From Archegozetes longisetosus (taxonomy: Eukaryota; Arthropoda; Arachnida; Sarcoptiformes; Trhypochthoniidae): a stretch of 64,000 nucleotides of DNA. Numbering within the stretch: position 1 is the stretch's first letter; each line of letters starts with the position of its first letter. Made by a program: the position numbers and the translations under genes. The notes beneath the pieces are model-generated. The model was not told the DNA's origin. It ran no database searches and worked only from the letters and a program-made list of their open reading frames with translations. Location: assembly GCA_018873245.2 (NCBI GenBank), contig JAEMBT020000006.1, positions 6,841,855 to 6,905,854 of the forward strand, written 5' to 3'. Positions 1 through 14,513 of this stretch are shown piece after piece.

Positions 1-1197
1 TTGCAGGAACGAAGTCACCCAGACCAACAGTTGTTAGACTTATGTAGCAATAATAGAATGAGTCCAATAGAGACCAATTGCTTTCGAAATAACTGAATAG
101 TAATGCTGGAACGATTAGGATTAAAACTAAAAGAATCACTGTCACTATTACAAGATGCAATATTCGAATGGATAACAATGATATGCGAAAATGTTTGGTT
201 ATAAATTTAATGAGCCATTTCTCAAATATCTTAATCGGACCGTTTTGTATTAATGAAACAATAATTGATAAGAATAATAAAGTGAATGGGATAGCAACGC
301 ACGAGAATATAATGCAAAAGATTTTTCCTTCTACTGTTATTGGCGTTATGTGTCCGTAACCGATAGTCGTGACAATACTTGTCACAAACAATAGACTAGA
401 TGTGAACTCCCAATTAGATGAATCAGTCGGAGCGCTAAACGCTATAACACCTGCACCTGTACTATTGTTAAGAATCTGGATGTTTTTGAGAGACTTTGTT
501 TGACTTGTTTGGTAACTGCTAGACTCTTTGGCTTCTCTTTTCACCAGATAATCATACTTTGGCCTATTTTTGTGTCCGTCATCTTCCTTGTCCTCGTAAG
601 TCTGGTCCTCATATGTGTTTTCGGTGACATAATCCTGTGAACGACTGTTTTGATTTTCAAGTTTTCTCTGTTTAAGCAATTGATTGAGTTGACTTAGATT
701 TACACCACTGTCTAATGCACTTATTACTGAATCAATGAACGAATCGAGCGAGTCAGCTATTAATATAATTCAAATTAAGTGACAATTCAAGCAAACATGA
801 AAGCAATACTATTACCATCAACACAGGCATGCCTTGCCAGAAATGTTTGTTGTTTACGAAGCAATTGGTCACGTACTTGGAACTCAGCCTTTTGTTCAAA
901 TAAAGAGAAGACACTCGCTCCCAATAGTATGAGCAGAACGTATATTATTAGAAAAAGTATTAGGTAGAAGACATGAGGTGATGATGTATAATTTCTATTA
1001 TGTTCCGAGCTATTTTCTAATTGATTTTCTCGGTTTTGGTATAGATTTTGTTGTGAAGTGCATGGGGTCAAACTGTTGTCGCCGATCAGTATCTGGTAAT
1101 CATTTGGCTGATTTGGTTGCAATGAATTATTTCTTTTGTCATTATTACTAATGGAAGAATCGCTAGGTTTTTGTCGAGTTGCAAATATTTGCATCAT
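1..1197 (-). CDS. Two-pore-domain K+ channel, TWIK (KCNK1/6)-like, 3' part outside window
   Basis: Plasma-membrane leak K+ channel subunit; K2P channels work as dimers that set resting potential. Exons on the minus strand are 1197-816 and 756 to beyond base 1, with a 59-nt GT-AG intron. Residues 1-74 form a polar Asn/Ser-rich cytoplasmic head, longer than usual. TM1 is about residues 75-98 and ends in GASVFSLFE. A long first extracellular loop follows. Pore helix and filter 1 read TTIGYGH near 350. The next hydrophobic segment (about 307-225) contains IPFTLLFLSII. Another hydrophobic segment lies at about 145-75, and filter 2, TTVGLGD, near 30-15. The paired TIGYG and GLGD filters define K2P, and GLGDFVP points to the TWIK branch (inference). 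The last TM and C-terminal tail are missing because the window ends. Either of two adjacent ATGs at 1197 could start translation. Confidence 0.9.
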
Positions 1198-3666
1198 TTC
1201 AGAAAATTATTCTCTTATAACAATCGATTAAAATAGATGATCAATAGACAAAGATTTAAATAAAACACTAGTGAACTGCTTGGAAAAGTTTTAAATTAAT
1301 GAACAAACTTCGATAATAGATTATAATAAGAAAAAAGTATATATCAAATACAGTCACTAAAGTGAGCGTACATATTGCAACAGTTATAGTGAAGTAAATT
1401 CAAAGTTCTTAAAGTCAATTCAGATTTCAACAGAACTGATTCCAAATCAATTCGATTCAGTCTTTCTTTACCCATAACTCACTAATGAATGTCCAAACTC
1501 ACAAACAAATAATGAACACATAAAAACTTGAGCTAAGTTTTCGTTTGGAAACTATGTGTAGGAAAACACTTACTAAACACTGAATAAGATTTGAGAGCAA
1601 TACGCGAAGATTCTGGCTTTATATAAGTTTATTGTTCAGTTGATTCCGATATCGTGCTGCTGATTCCTGTATAAAAATAGAAATAAAGAAAATTATTTAC
1701 TTGTAAGTCTACATGAAGCCAAACTGATCAAAGCCCAACACAAGATAAGACTTGCTAGGAGTATGTCTCTCTTCTTAAGGCCAGTTTTATCATTAGTGTA
1801 ATTTTGAGCTCAATTAACTTGGTAAACAATACCGCTATTTGACAATTGAATTCTTAGATAGAGTAAAGCATTAGTGCTGTTGCACGGTAAACATTCAACT
1901 GTTTCGAAACAGTACAAACTATTAACTGGTCAAATGTTAGTCAAATATTTACGCGATATCGCGCTTCTATTCTAAATATGGTAAGAATATACAAACAAAA
2001 CTCTAATTTACACTAACTTTGCATTAACAATAATCAAAATAGAAATTTTCAATTATTTATCAGAAAATACCAATAAAACCAATTTGTAGCAATAGATACC
2101 ATAAACTTTTGACTCTAACAAGTGGGTAGAGTTCCGTTTACTCTAGTGAGTATTATACAAAAAAACAGCATTAAGTCAATTGTCGATTGAACTTACATGA
2201 GTATAACCAATAAAAACCAGATATGAGTTTTCAACTGATTCAGGTGCAGTTCCAAACTGAATAATTTGAAGCTGTTTTCTCACTTATTATAGCTTAGGGT
2301 TTATGTAAACGTATAGCTACATGTATTTATCTATAAAAAGATAAGCCAGGATTGGATTGATGACGTTCATATGACTTATCAAACGTTAAATTCCTACTTC
2401 TAATAGGATAAATTACCAATATATAAACCAAAAAGTGAAATGTTATTCAACTTTTCTAGTCCGGAGCTCTGAATCAGACAGAAAGTTTGACTTCTGTATT
2501 TCGAGATCGTCAAACTCAATTCATTTCCTTATCTAAACTTACTTTCGCAGACAACAATTTGATTCACTCTTACTGTTTATACGATTTTTAAAACATGGAA
2601 AATTACTCCAAAAGCTAAATATTATGCCAATAAAATAAAAAAGAGGAACTAATTTTGAATAACATTTTTGTCAATTCGTGCTTCGGACAAAAAACAGAGA
2701 TTAGAAACAAATGCAATCTGATTATTTCGAGCTTATTGCAAAATGTTATTCATTCATTGCAAATGAATGTATGATATCAGTAGCATGTTTAGATAATATT
2801 CGTGTGTGCTTTATCTAAAATTGGACAACATTTTAACCATTTCAAACTTATTTAGAAAATATTTTTCATTTTATTAGGGGTTTTATATGTTTTTGTGAAA
2901 ATACTGTAATCAAGTTTGAAGAATTTGAATTCGTTTAGTATACATGAAAATCGATATCGGTCAAGGTTTTAGTAGAATTATACTAACACCTGAATCTATG
3001 AGAGCAGGGCTCATTACAGAATTAAGACAAGCCCTTAATTTGAAAGCAATTTATTTATTTGCAAGTATAATAAAAGGTGGGTCTATTGCTATCAGAAGAT
3101 AAAAGCTAGTGGGTAGGCAACAATTGATTTCCATTTGTTCGTCAACAGTGAATTGCAACTATTTTCGAGTGTATTCAACAGTTTCTGAATATTTTAATCG
3201 TGAAAAGAACGTATTTGTTTAATCGATTGTTTATTATAATGTAAACATGTCGAATATACTAATAATTGATAGAATATAAAGATTAATGAATCAATTTTCG
3301 AAGTGGTTATCTTTCGGTTAGCATTGGATGTTGTGCGCATTCAATGTTTCGTTTACGTCAATTGTGGTCAGTTCATGCCATTCATGGGCATGGGTTACTG
3401 TTCAAATTCAGAGATAACCAAAACAATCGATAGATTATATAATGATTAATACATTATGCTATAAATAGTGAATACTAGTTCTTTTGTTTTTGAAAACAAA
3501 TGTTAAATAACCACTAAATGCTCACGCTTCTACGTCTAACCTGAGTACATTTCAAGAAAATCGATCTCTGAACCTAAAACAAAACAAGTTGATAGATCAG
3601 TAACAAGAAAAGTTATAGCGGAAAAGTCATTTTATGATAAAACTTTTTTAAAGAATCATAAACAAG

Positions 3667-3683
3667 TTATTATTATTATTATT
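3667..3683. repeat. (ATT)n microsatellite
   Basis: Seventeen bases of uninterrupted TTA/ATT triplets in intergenic DNA. Confidence 0.8.
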
Positions 3684-6013
3684 GGAACGCATAAAATGCT
3701 ACGTGAATTTACAGGTTTTTGCAAAATAAAAACTTTCACTACTTTTTCAGTGGATTCCATGTGTAACTCTTTAAAATGACTAATACTTCAAAAAAATCTT
3801 TTTTGCGACTTGAAAAAATATTCTATAGGACATAATAAGCTCGCAAATTACATGTAGTTTAAAATTTAAGAATCACTAAATTACATATTAGAACATACAT
3901 GGTTTAAAAGGAAAAGCTTCACTTCTAATTCTCAATACAGCATTAACAGGTTATTGAAGGTATTCAGACCAGAAAACAGGACATAATCATCATTAGATAC
4001 ATCGATGATTGTCATAATAGACTAAAAATTTGAATATATGTCAAGAAGATATGATTTAGGACAAAAATTAGGCTAAGTAACCAACTCTGAGTGGATGTTC
4101 TCGTTTAGTCATGATAAAGATCGAATAACTTCAATTTAAAAATGAAATCTATCCAAGAGAGTCCTTCGTCTTATAAGATTTAGCTCTCAATCAGAGATAG
4201 GTTCTAAAGTCCCAGACAAAAGTCTAAGACTTCAAAATTTTTATTTATTTACACAATCTTTAACTGATAACTCAAAATCTCATCCTTGAGTTCTGTTCAA
4301 CCACTTTTACTTAAATTAAGTTTTATGTCAAAACGTTCAAACAAATATGATTTATAATTTCATTTCTCTCTAGAATGATCATAAGAATGATCACACAGTC
4401 AGTTGCTATTGTTAAAAACTAACTCTTCAATAGACAAATAGATGTGCAGATAGCAATGTCTGACTGATAGTAGTTGAAGATTTGAAGAATGAGATAGGAC
4501 CAATTATTTCTTATTTTGCAAGCATACGGGTAGAAGATTATGAGGATAGGAATGAGAGAACTAAATTTGAAAACATATGTAATTGTTCTAACAGTGCAAC
4601 CAAATCGATGTAAACCATTAAAATCAGTGCTAATTTTAGTCGGAGCTCACCTTCTCACAAATTGTCAGATTACTTCTACTTTGGCTGATAATTTCGATCA
4701 AAGTTCCAGAAATTACATCATTAAAGTAAGAGATAATACTTCCTGGGCTAGGGTATAGTTTTTAAACTTATTTCTTAAGAGCTATTCATAAACGAATGCA
4801 TACATTATAAATAAAGGTTTTCATAAAATTTTTGCATTACTATCAGCTTTTAATTATCAAACATATAGTAACTGTTATCGAGTAACAGGCATTTACAGGC
4901 TTTGATCAGTCAATTAGTAAGTGATTACTTTTTTCAAATTTCGATTGGCCTAAGAAATAGAACCAAATTGCGATATTATGTTCTTAAACAATTGTTTAAG
5001 TGCATCTTTTCTTATCAATAGTTTATCTCAAAATCCAATCGAATGAAACACAAGTTGAACTTAAACTTTGAACTTATCGAAACCTTATTTAAATTGTCTT
5101 CTCATTTGTCTATCTGACTGAAAACTTTAGTCTAGGTATAAAGACTTGAAACATGCACTGACTGTTTGTAAGTTTATATTAGCATTACTTCATGTCATCA
5201 GATTTTGATTTATGGCATAAGACATGGTTTGTTCCATATTCTATTTATCATTTGCAGATATCGAATGATTTATAAAGGGTTAAAACCTCTACACTACAAG
5301 AAAAAAAACTTACATTAGTTGAGAAAGTTTTCGAAGCAATACTATTAACGCTGCACTAAACCAATTATTTACACTGAATAACTACTATTTATTCGAAACT
5401 ATTGATAAGTTGTTTAATTAAATTAATAAAAACACTTTTACAATGACTTTCTACATTACTTCAATAGTGGTGAGAATGACTAAATACTGTTATAAACGAG
5501 TGAACAAAAGGCTGAGTTTTGCAACTTTTCGTACTTATCCCTGATATCAATAACTTGTGACTCAGTGGAAAACCTGTTGTATTAAGTGTCTGTTATACTG
5601 AATATCTGTTGTATTGCACTATGATTTAGTCATGCGTTTTATCCACTAACGACTATAGTTGATTGTTCTTGATAAAAGCTTTTATTTGAAAACTTTAAAT
5701 ATAGTTTTATTTACTTTTATGCAATTATATAAATACTTTTAATCTTTACTTTGGCTCAATAACTGCCAAATTTATGTTTAATCTCCAAAACAAATCACAT
5801 GATATTTTTTGGCTCAAAATGAACCAATACTTTTCCAACTAAAGACAAATCTTTAATTTGAAGTAAACAAACTTTAAGATGGTAAATAACTAAATTTAGG
5901 ATATTTGCAATCAGTTTATTCGTCGTACTAATAAATGTGTTGACCTGTATTGCACGTAATCTGTGTACGATCATCGGTTGCGTCAGTTGAGTGTCAGCTC
6001 TAATCATAATAAA

Positions 6014-6023
6014 TGACGTGTCG
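6014..6023 (+). promoter_or_regulatory. TGACGTGTCG, CREB3/CrebA- or UPRE-like site upstream of STX5
   Basis: The 10-mer TGACGTGTCG lies 290 bp upstream of the STX5 start codon in sense orientation. The identical 10-mer, again in sense orientation, lies 160 bp upstream of COPE at 32650-32641 on the minus strand. TGACGTG is the known core of CREB3-family/CrebA and UPR element sites that drive secretory-pathway genes. Function here is inferred. Confidence 0.4.
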
Positions 6024-6312
6024 CTGCGTTTGTCCGAAAAAATAATAATTTCTTTGATTCTTAACAAATGTTTAATTGTTTTATTAATAGAAATATTTTA
6101 CTGAAGTAGTTCTAAAAATTATATGGCACTAAATTCAGAGATATAACGATAATTGTTATCAATATTTTATATTAATGTCAATTAGATAAATATTTATTAT
6201 TTTCTCAAAATTCGCTTTAAATTAAAGTGTTTTTCAAATCAAATTTCAAAATCTGATAATTTAGTTATCATTTAATAATTTTGTGAGAATTAATCTATTC
6301 ATAATTGAAGTA

Positions 6313-7494
6313 ATGGCCAGAGACCGAACCAATGAATTCGTTTCTACCATTAAGTCAATGGAAGGAAAGCCTCAGTGGATCAACAATGAATTGCGTTCAC
6401 GAAGAGCTGGAAGCAAGTGGTCATCGAATTCATCGATTCCAAACTCAAACATATCTTCGACTCAATACAACAATTATGTGCTTTTCATGAGAGGGTCGCG
6501 TTCTGTAGCGCGAGATCTGTTCGCCACTTATCAGAAATTAGAGAAACTCAATTATTTGGCCCAAAAGAGAACTATTTTTGACGGCGATGAGGCCTCCAAA
6601 GAGTTAAATGAACTGGTTTATATCGTTAAACAAGACATAACTTCACTCAACCAACAAATTGAAGCACTGCGACAACAACAGTTGCAGGCATTGCATCAGC
6701 AACAAAGTAAAAATATTGAATCCCATTCCAAGAATGTTGTCCTCACTCTTCAACAACAATTGGCTTCGATTAGCAGTAATTTCAAAAGTACTTTAGAATT
6801 GAGAACCCAAGTACGCATTTCTTTACTTATTCATTCAAACCAATCAAATATTCGATTAGCACAACTAAACATTCACAGTTCTCAAGAGACTTCTATTTTT
6901 TCCATTCATAAAATCAAATCTTTTTTTGAATTACTAATAAACTTCAAAATTTATTAGTTGTTAAATGTTTGCAAATTTTGTCCATAAGATAATCTTTTCA
7001 TTTCTGATCTATCTTTTGAGTTAACAAAATTTAAAGTAATTATAAATATTAATTATTTAGAATATGCAACAACAAAAGCTAAGAAGAGAACAATTCACTA
7101 CATCTTCTGTAATACCGCGTTCAAGTTCAACTGTGATTGACTTTAATGAAGATTTTATCAAACCAAACGATAACCAACAACAAAAGCAACTTCTGATATA
7201 CGAAGACGAATCTAATCAGTATTTGGAGGAAAGGGCTTCGACTATGCAATCGATTGAGTCAACAATAGTAGAGTTAGGAACAATATTTAACCAATTGGCA
7301 ACAATGGTTCACCAACAGGAAGAAATGATAACACGTATTGATGCTAATGTGAGCGACACTGTGATGAACGTGGAAGCGGCTCACGAATCACTATTACGTT
7401 ACTTCGCTTCCGTTACTAATAATCGATGGCTCATATTGAAAGTCTTCGGAGTTCTATTTTTCTTTTCGTAGTATTTGTTGTATTATTATCTTAA
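6313..7494 (+). CDS. STX5: Syntaxin-5, Golgi Qa-SNARE (frameshift before the membrane anchor)
   Basis: Tail-anchored SNARE for ER-to-Golgi and intra-Golgi fusion. Exons are 6313-6810 and 7061-7471 (or 7494), joined in phase 0 across a 250-nt intron. The ATG at 6313 starts MARDRTNEF, matching the family N-terminus (MSCRDRTQEF type). The N-terminal part contains KLEKLNYLAQK and YIVKQDITSLN, both typical of STX5. The SNARE helix runs through STIVELGTIFNQLATMV and VHQQEEMITRID, with the Q zero layer in between, and ends in SVTNNRWLILK. As assembled, the frame stops at 7469-7471 after only six hydrophobic residues (302 aa). The next frame, from about 7461 to 7494, supplies the rest of the anchor (LFVVFVVLLS) and gives the family's exact spacing. 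One missing T in the runs at 7457-7466 would explain this. Identity is certain; the 3' end is not. Confidence 0.93.
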
Positions 7495-8198
7495 TTGAAT
7501 TTTATTTTTAGACAATTAAAATATTTCAATCTTGCCCTAACTCTGCATCACTCGAACAAGTCATTCAGTTTATACTCAAGCGTCACATTAAACAAATATT
7601 TTTTTCTTTTACTATAACTCAAGACGAATGCGCTAAATCTTTAGTATCTTCCAAATAAGATTGACATTAAGTTAAAAATTACTTTAGTATTGATGAAATG
7701 AAATTATGTTAACTTTAAAATGTATTGAAATTCTCATTGTTAACTCTTGAGCAAAAGGTTTAGTCAAATTTTTGAAAGTCTTGAAAGTTATAGAAATTTT
7801 TATATAATTATAAAAATTTTAGCCTATAAGAACATAACTTATTTCTTCATTCATTAGTAATTAAATAAAGTGATTGATTCACAAAAACGGTTGTTTTCAA
7901 GTCTCGGTCAATTTTATTATAAGGAAATAAATTAATTTTTCAGTCCAGTTTAGGTTCAGTTATGATTTAGTTTTGGTGCACTAACTTCTGACAAACAGAT
8001 TGAGAGTTAGTGCGCATGACTTCAACAAACTGTAAACATTAGAGGAATTACCGTGTATTAAAAGTTGTAAAATCAGGTGGATGTTGAAGTAACTCGATTA
8101 AATAGATTCAGATTATATGGAGTTCAACATTTAATTTAAAATTAAGTAACTAGTGGCCTGGTAGGAAATCCTATGTAATATAAGATAATACGAATGAA
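7495..8198. other. Intergenic region, STX5 to RCE1
   Basis: About 700 bp with the STX5 3' end and the RCE1 promoter. The only sign recognised is an AATAAA at 7864-7869. Confidence 0.6.
7864..7869 (+). terminator. AATAAA polyadenylation signal, probably STX5
   Basis: Canonical hexamer 370 bp past the STX5 stop. Assignment is by position only. Confidence 0.4.
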
Positions 8199-9078
8199 AT
8201 GGAAGTTTGTTTCGCAAGTTCATTAATATACTCGACTTTTATATCCTTTTTATACGTTGGATCTCTTTATTGTTGGCCAAATCAAAAGCATCGGTAAGTT
8301 ATATATGAATAATTACAGTTTGGGGCAAAATGATTAATAGATTTGTATAAAATGTCTGAACAGTGATAATCCGTTGACAATAAAGCGTCGTTTCATTAGT
8401 GTGTTGATTACTGTAATTATCTCGACATCACTTTTGGTCATAACCGGTAATAATAATGATGTCTCAACATTGAATAGTTTGGGTGTGACCTGGCCGAAAA
8501 AGTATTCGTTTATACAATTGATTTGGGACTGCATTTGTAAGCCATTAATACACACGAGTGTATTATTTTTGGGTCCAATTGCTCTCTATTTAACACATTT
8601 TAATGGTTTATTCAAATTCAATTATCACTACATGAAGTATTCAATGAATTTAATAGTACTACGCAATTACATAATTGCTCCCATTACTGAAGAGTTCATA
8701 TTCAGAGGTGTTTTGAGTGCAATATTACTTAATTGTTGGTCATCTGGTTGGACTATAATGATATCTTCAATAATGTTTGGTTTCGCACACTCTCATCATT
8801 TCTTATCTCAGAGTTATGTAAATAGCGAACTGCGACGCGTCAATGCATTGGCAGCCGTCGAACAAATGATTTACACCACACTCTTTGGAATGTATGCCTC
8901 TTTACTCTACTTGAAAACTAGATTCTTATTAACACCCATTTTGGTTCATTCCTTCTGTAATTTAATGGGTTTACCAGATTTCGAGTCAATCATGTCTTCG
9001 CGTTTTGCCATCACTTTAACTCTTATGGGATTCGTTTTATGGACTCTAGGCTTAGTTCATGTTTATACGAGTTTATAG
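8199..9078 (+). CDS. RCE1: CAAX prenyl protease 2 (RCE1)
   Basis: Multi-pass ER-membrane protease that removes the -AAX tripeptide from prenylated CAAX proteins such as Ras and lamins. Exons are 8199-8293 and 8364-9078 (GT-AG intron of 70 nt, phase 2), giving 269 aa, slightly shorter than mammalian RCE1. The splice uses the AG of GAACAG at 8363, because earlier AGs run into stops. The first exon contains TFISFLYVGSLYCWP and the second opens DNPLTIKRRFISV, both conserved at the RCE1 N-terminus. The family catalytic motifs are present in order: EEFIFRG (Glu-Glu-x3-Arg), FGFAHSHH (Phe-x3-His) and HSFCN (His-x3-Asn). Several hydrophobic helices span the rest. The gene looks intact. Confidence 0.94.
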
Positions 9079-10287
9079 TTTTAATTAATTTGACACTTTC
9101 CCAATGCATCGTCCAATAAACTAGTCTTCAAATTTCAAAGTTATTGCCTAATAATCAGTTAAACTTATAATTGTATTTAGCTAATAATGAAGCAAAATAA
9201 TTCAAATTGGAGTCTTGACTGAAGACATTGACAAGTTCAAACTATTTTAGACGTGATTTTCAATTTCAGTTTTATAGACTACAGTTTATTAGAAACAAAT
9301 AGTTTGGGCATTAGAAAGTTTCAAAAAGTTTTCAATATTAATAATTTATGTCTGCAGTCAAAGACTGGCTTAAATAATTATGAAAGTCTGTCCATTAATA
9401 AAAAATTTCTTATGATTTATCACATTTTATATTGTTATTAGAACACAGACCTAACCAATGTTCATATTATGTTAATTCAGTTAGTTATTTATTGAGACCA
9501 AAGGTTATTTGCATTATATCGACGTTAAATAATGGCGAATATAGAAAAAATAGTGTCTAATGAAATTTTGTCAAAATTCAATAATCAAGTTATTTTAATG
9601 CATAACTTGTTAAGTATGAATTTAATTTTTCGTCACTTTCAAGTTGAGCATATAAGTATTAAATATGCATTAATTGTATTAGTTATCAGAAATTTCAATT
9701 CAATAGTCTATTATCTCTTAATATAAGTTTAAAATATTTGTTTTGCCTACTTTCAAGTTGTAAGAACTTCTAATACAGTATATTTGTATTAGAACTTCAA
9801 TTCATATAAGCATTCATATTGAGTATGTTTAGAAGTTCAGTAACAGTTCTCAGACCACTATTCAATTTATATTTTATTTAATAAAATCAACATTCGCTCC
9901 AATTTTCTGACTTTTTTTTATCAAAATTTGAATAACTGTAAAAGCAGACTTGTTCAACAAAACTTTGATCCAATAAAAGTTGGACAACCATCAAATTTTG
10001 TAAAGAGAGACAAACCCATGTATATCTCCAGTCAGTATTCGTAGTATGAAAACGTGCGTTTATTTATTAAATATTTTCATCAGGTGTTTGTATAAGCTTC
10101 AATATCTTTGAATGTCACTCAACTACTTCTAAGTTGTTCGATTTTCTGATGTAATCATAGCATAACATTAGATGTTAATATGAAATTTGAAAATCTGATT
10201 ATGGAGTAGATCTCTACTTTTGAAGGTTGTTTTAATACTTATTTATATCTGAATTCCGAAAGTCTTAGAATAAGTTTGAAATCAACA
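9079..10287. other. Intergenic region, RCE1 to LONP1
   Basis: About 1.2 kb of AT-rich DNA. RCE1 has an AATAAA at 9115-9120. Two small open frames (9253-9441 and 9532-9726) are made of AT-rich filler residues and have no family resemblance. Nothing else seen. Confidence 0.6.
9115..9120 (+). terminator. AATAAA polyadenylation signal of RCE1
   Basis: Canonical hexamer 37 bp after the RCE1 stop codon. Confidence 0.65.
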
Positions 10288-13348
<3,061 letters not shown>

Positions 13349-14513
13349 CTCAGTTCGATTATGATTTTTATATTTGAACATTAAAGTGAAATTTAAACTA
13401 TATAGAATTTTCCTATTGTGTATTATAAAGTTTCTAAATAATAAAGTCAATTTTGGGTAGTAATAGAAAGCATTTTAATCGTAATTTAGTTTAATTGGTG
13501 CAACAACTGAGCCATTGCTATCATTCACACCATTCTCTCCACCATTAGAATTTAACAAATCTAGTCTAATTAACTTGCTGAAATGCAATTTTAGTTTGCC
13601 CTAAATTGTTCGCTCAATAATACTCTCATTGAATAGGAGTATGATTGTAAATGACTGTCTTTTTAAAATATTTGTATGTTTAAATTTGTGCACAAATCTA
13701 TTTCGTACTTATGTGCAGTCAAATTTTTGCTCCATATAAATTAAGCACTTGTTTCTTTTTCGTTTGAATTTTGAGAACAAATTAAGTTTGAATTAAAGAA
13801 AATATCTTCAAAATGACAACTCAGTTTATTTACGAGAGAAAAAAGAAAGTTTTATTAAAAAAAAAATAATATTCTCGGGGAATATGTTCAGAGATTTGCT
13901 GCCATTATTTTTACAGTATCCTTTAGTTTTTCGACTCTATTCTGATTGTTTAATAACTTAACGTGTTAAATAGAATGTGTTCTTTAGATAAATAGCCACT
14001 TTACGAGCAAATATGATGCTCTTGAAGGAGACTAAAGTAATACCAGTAATGATATGCGGATATTTAAACGAGAACATAACTCATCTTAAGCTCAAATGTC
14101 TTTTGTGGATACCTATATAGATTTAGTTTGGGTTCATGTAGAGCTTTTAATAAGCGTTATGATACCTTAGAGCACAGTTTACAATCAAGTTACACATAAA
14201 TGTTGGTTTTACGTTTAAATTGTAAAAATAAAAATTAATTAACAACTTTTGAATAAGACATCCAGACATATATACTGTATATCTGAGATATTCTTAATAC
14301 TGGTTGTGGACAATCTTGTATAAAGTAAGTCTTCTAACAGCTATTAAGTATAGGCTCTCAATCGTAAAAATGCTGGTTCTGTGAATTAAGATTAAAAGTG
14401 CAAACTTGAAATAATTTGATCTCTCAAAACAACTTATTGACACTTAAACTTAATACTAAACATTTAAGTGTAGTAACTGTTAATGTAATGATAATATATT
14501 AGTTGCTATTGTT
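13349..14513. other. Convergent intergenic region, LONP1 to SYT4
   Basis: Holds the 3' ends of two convergent genes. LONP1 has an AATAAA at 13440-13445. An A-rich run lies near 13857-13866. No gene seen. Confidence 0.6.
13440..13445 (+). terminator. AATAAA polyadenylation signal of LONP1
   Basis: Canonical hexamer 92 bp after the LONP1 stop codon. Confidence 0.6.

Larger units (their letters stand above)
1198..6312. other. Intergenic region, K2P to STX5
   Basis: Divergent interval of 5.1 kb between the K2P channel and STX5. It should hold both promoters and 5' untranslated exons, but I cannot place start sites. Sequence is AT-rich and non-coding in appearance. Open frames at 4540-4758 plus and 5795-6067 minus have no recognisable domain. 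A short ATT microsatellite lies at 3667-3683 and a TGACGTGTCG motif at 6014-6023. Confidence 0.6.

Noticed and set aside
4540-4758. 72-codon frame on the plus strand
   Set aside because: Random-looking composition, no homology, isolated in AT-rich DNA.
5795-6067. 90-codon frame on the minus strand upstream of STX5
   Set aside because: No recognisable domain, no splice partners with fitting phase, and it overlaps the likely STX5 promoter. Not enough to call a gene.
9253-9726. Two small plus-strand frames between RCE1 and LONP1
   Set aside because: Made of Asn, Ile, Phe and Lys filler expected of AT-rich DNA, with no conserved motif.
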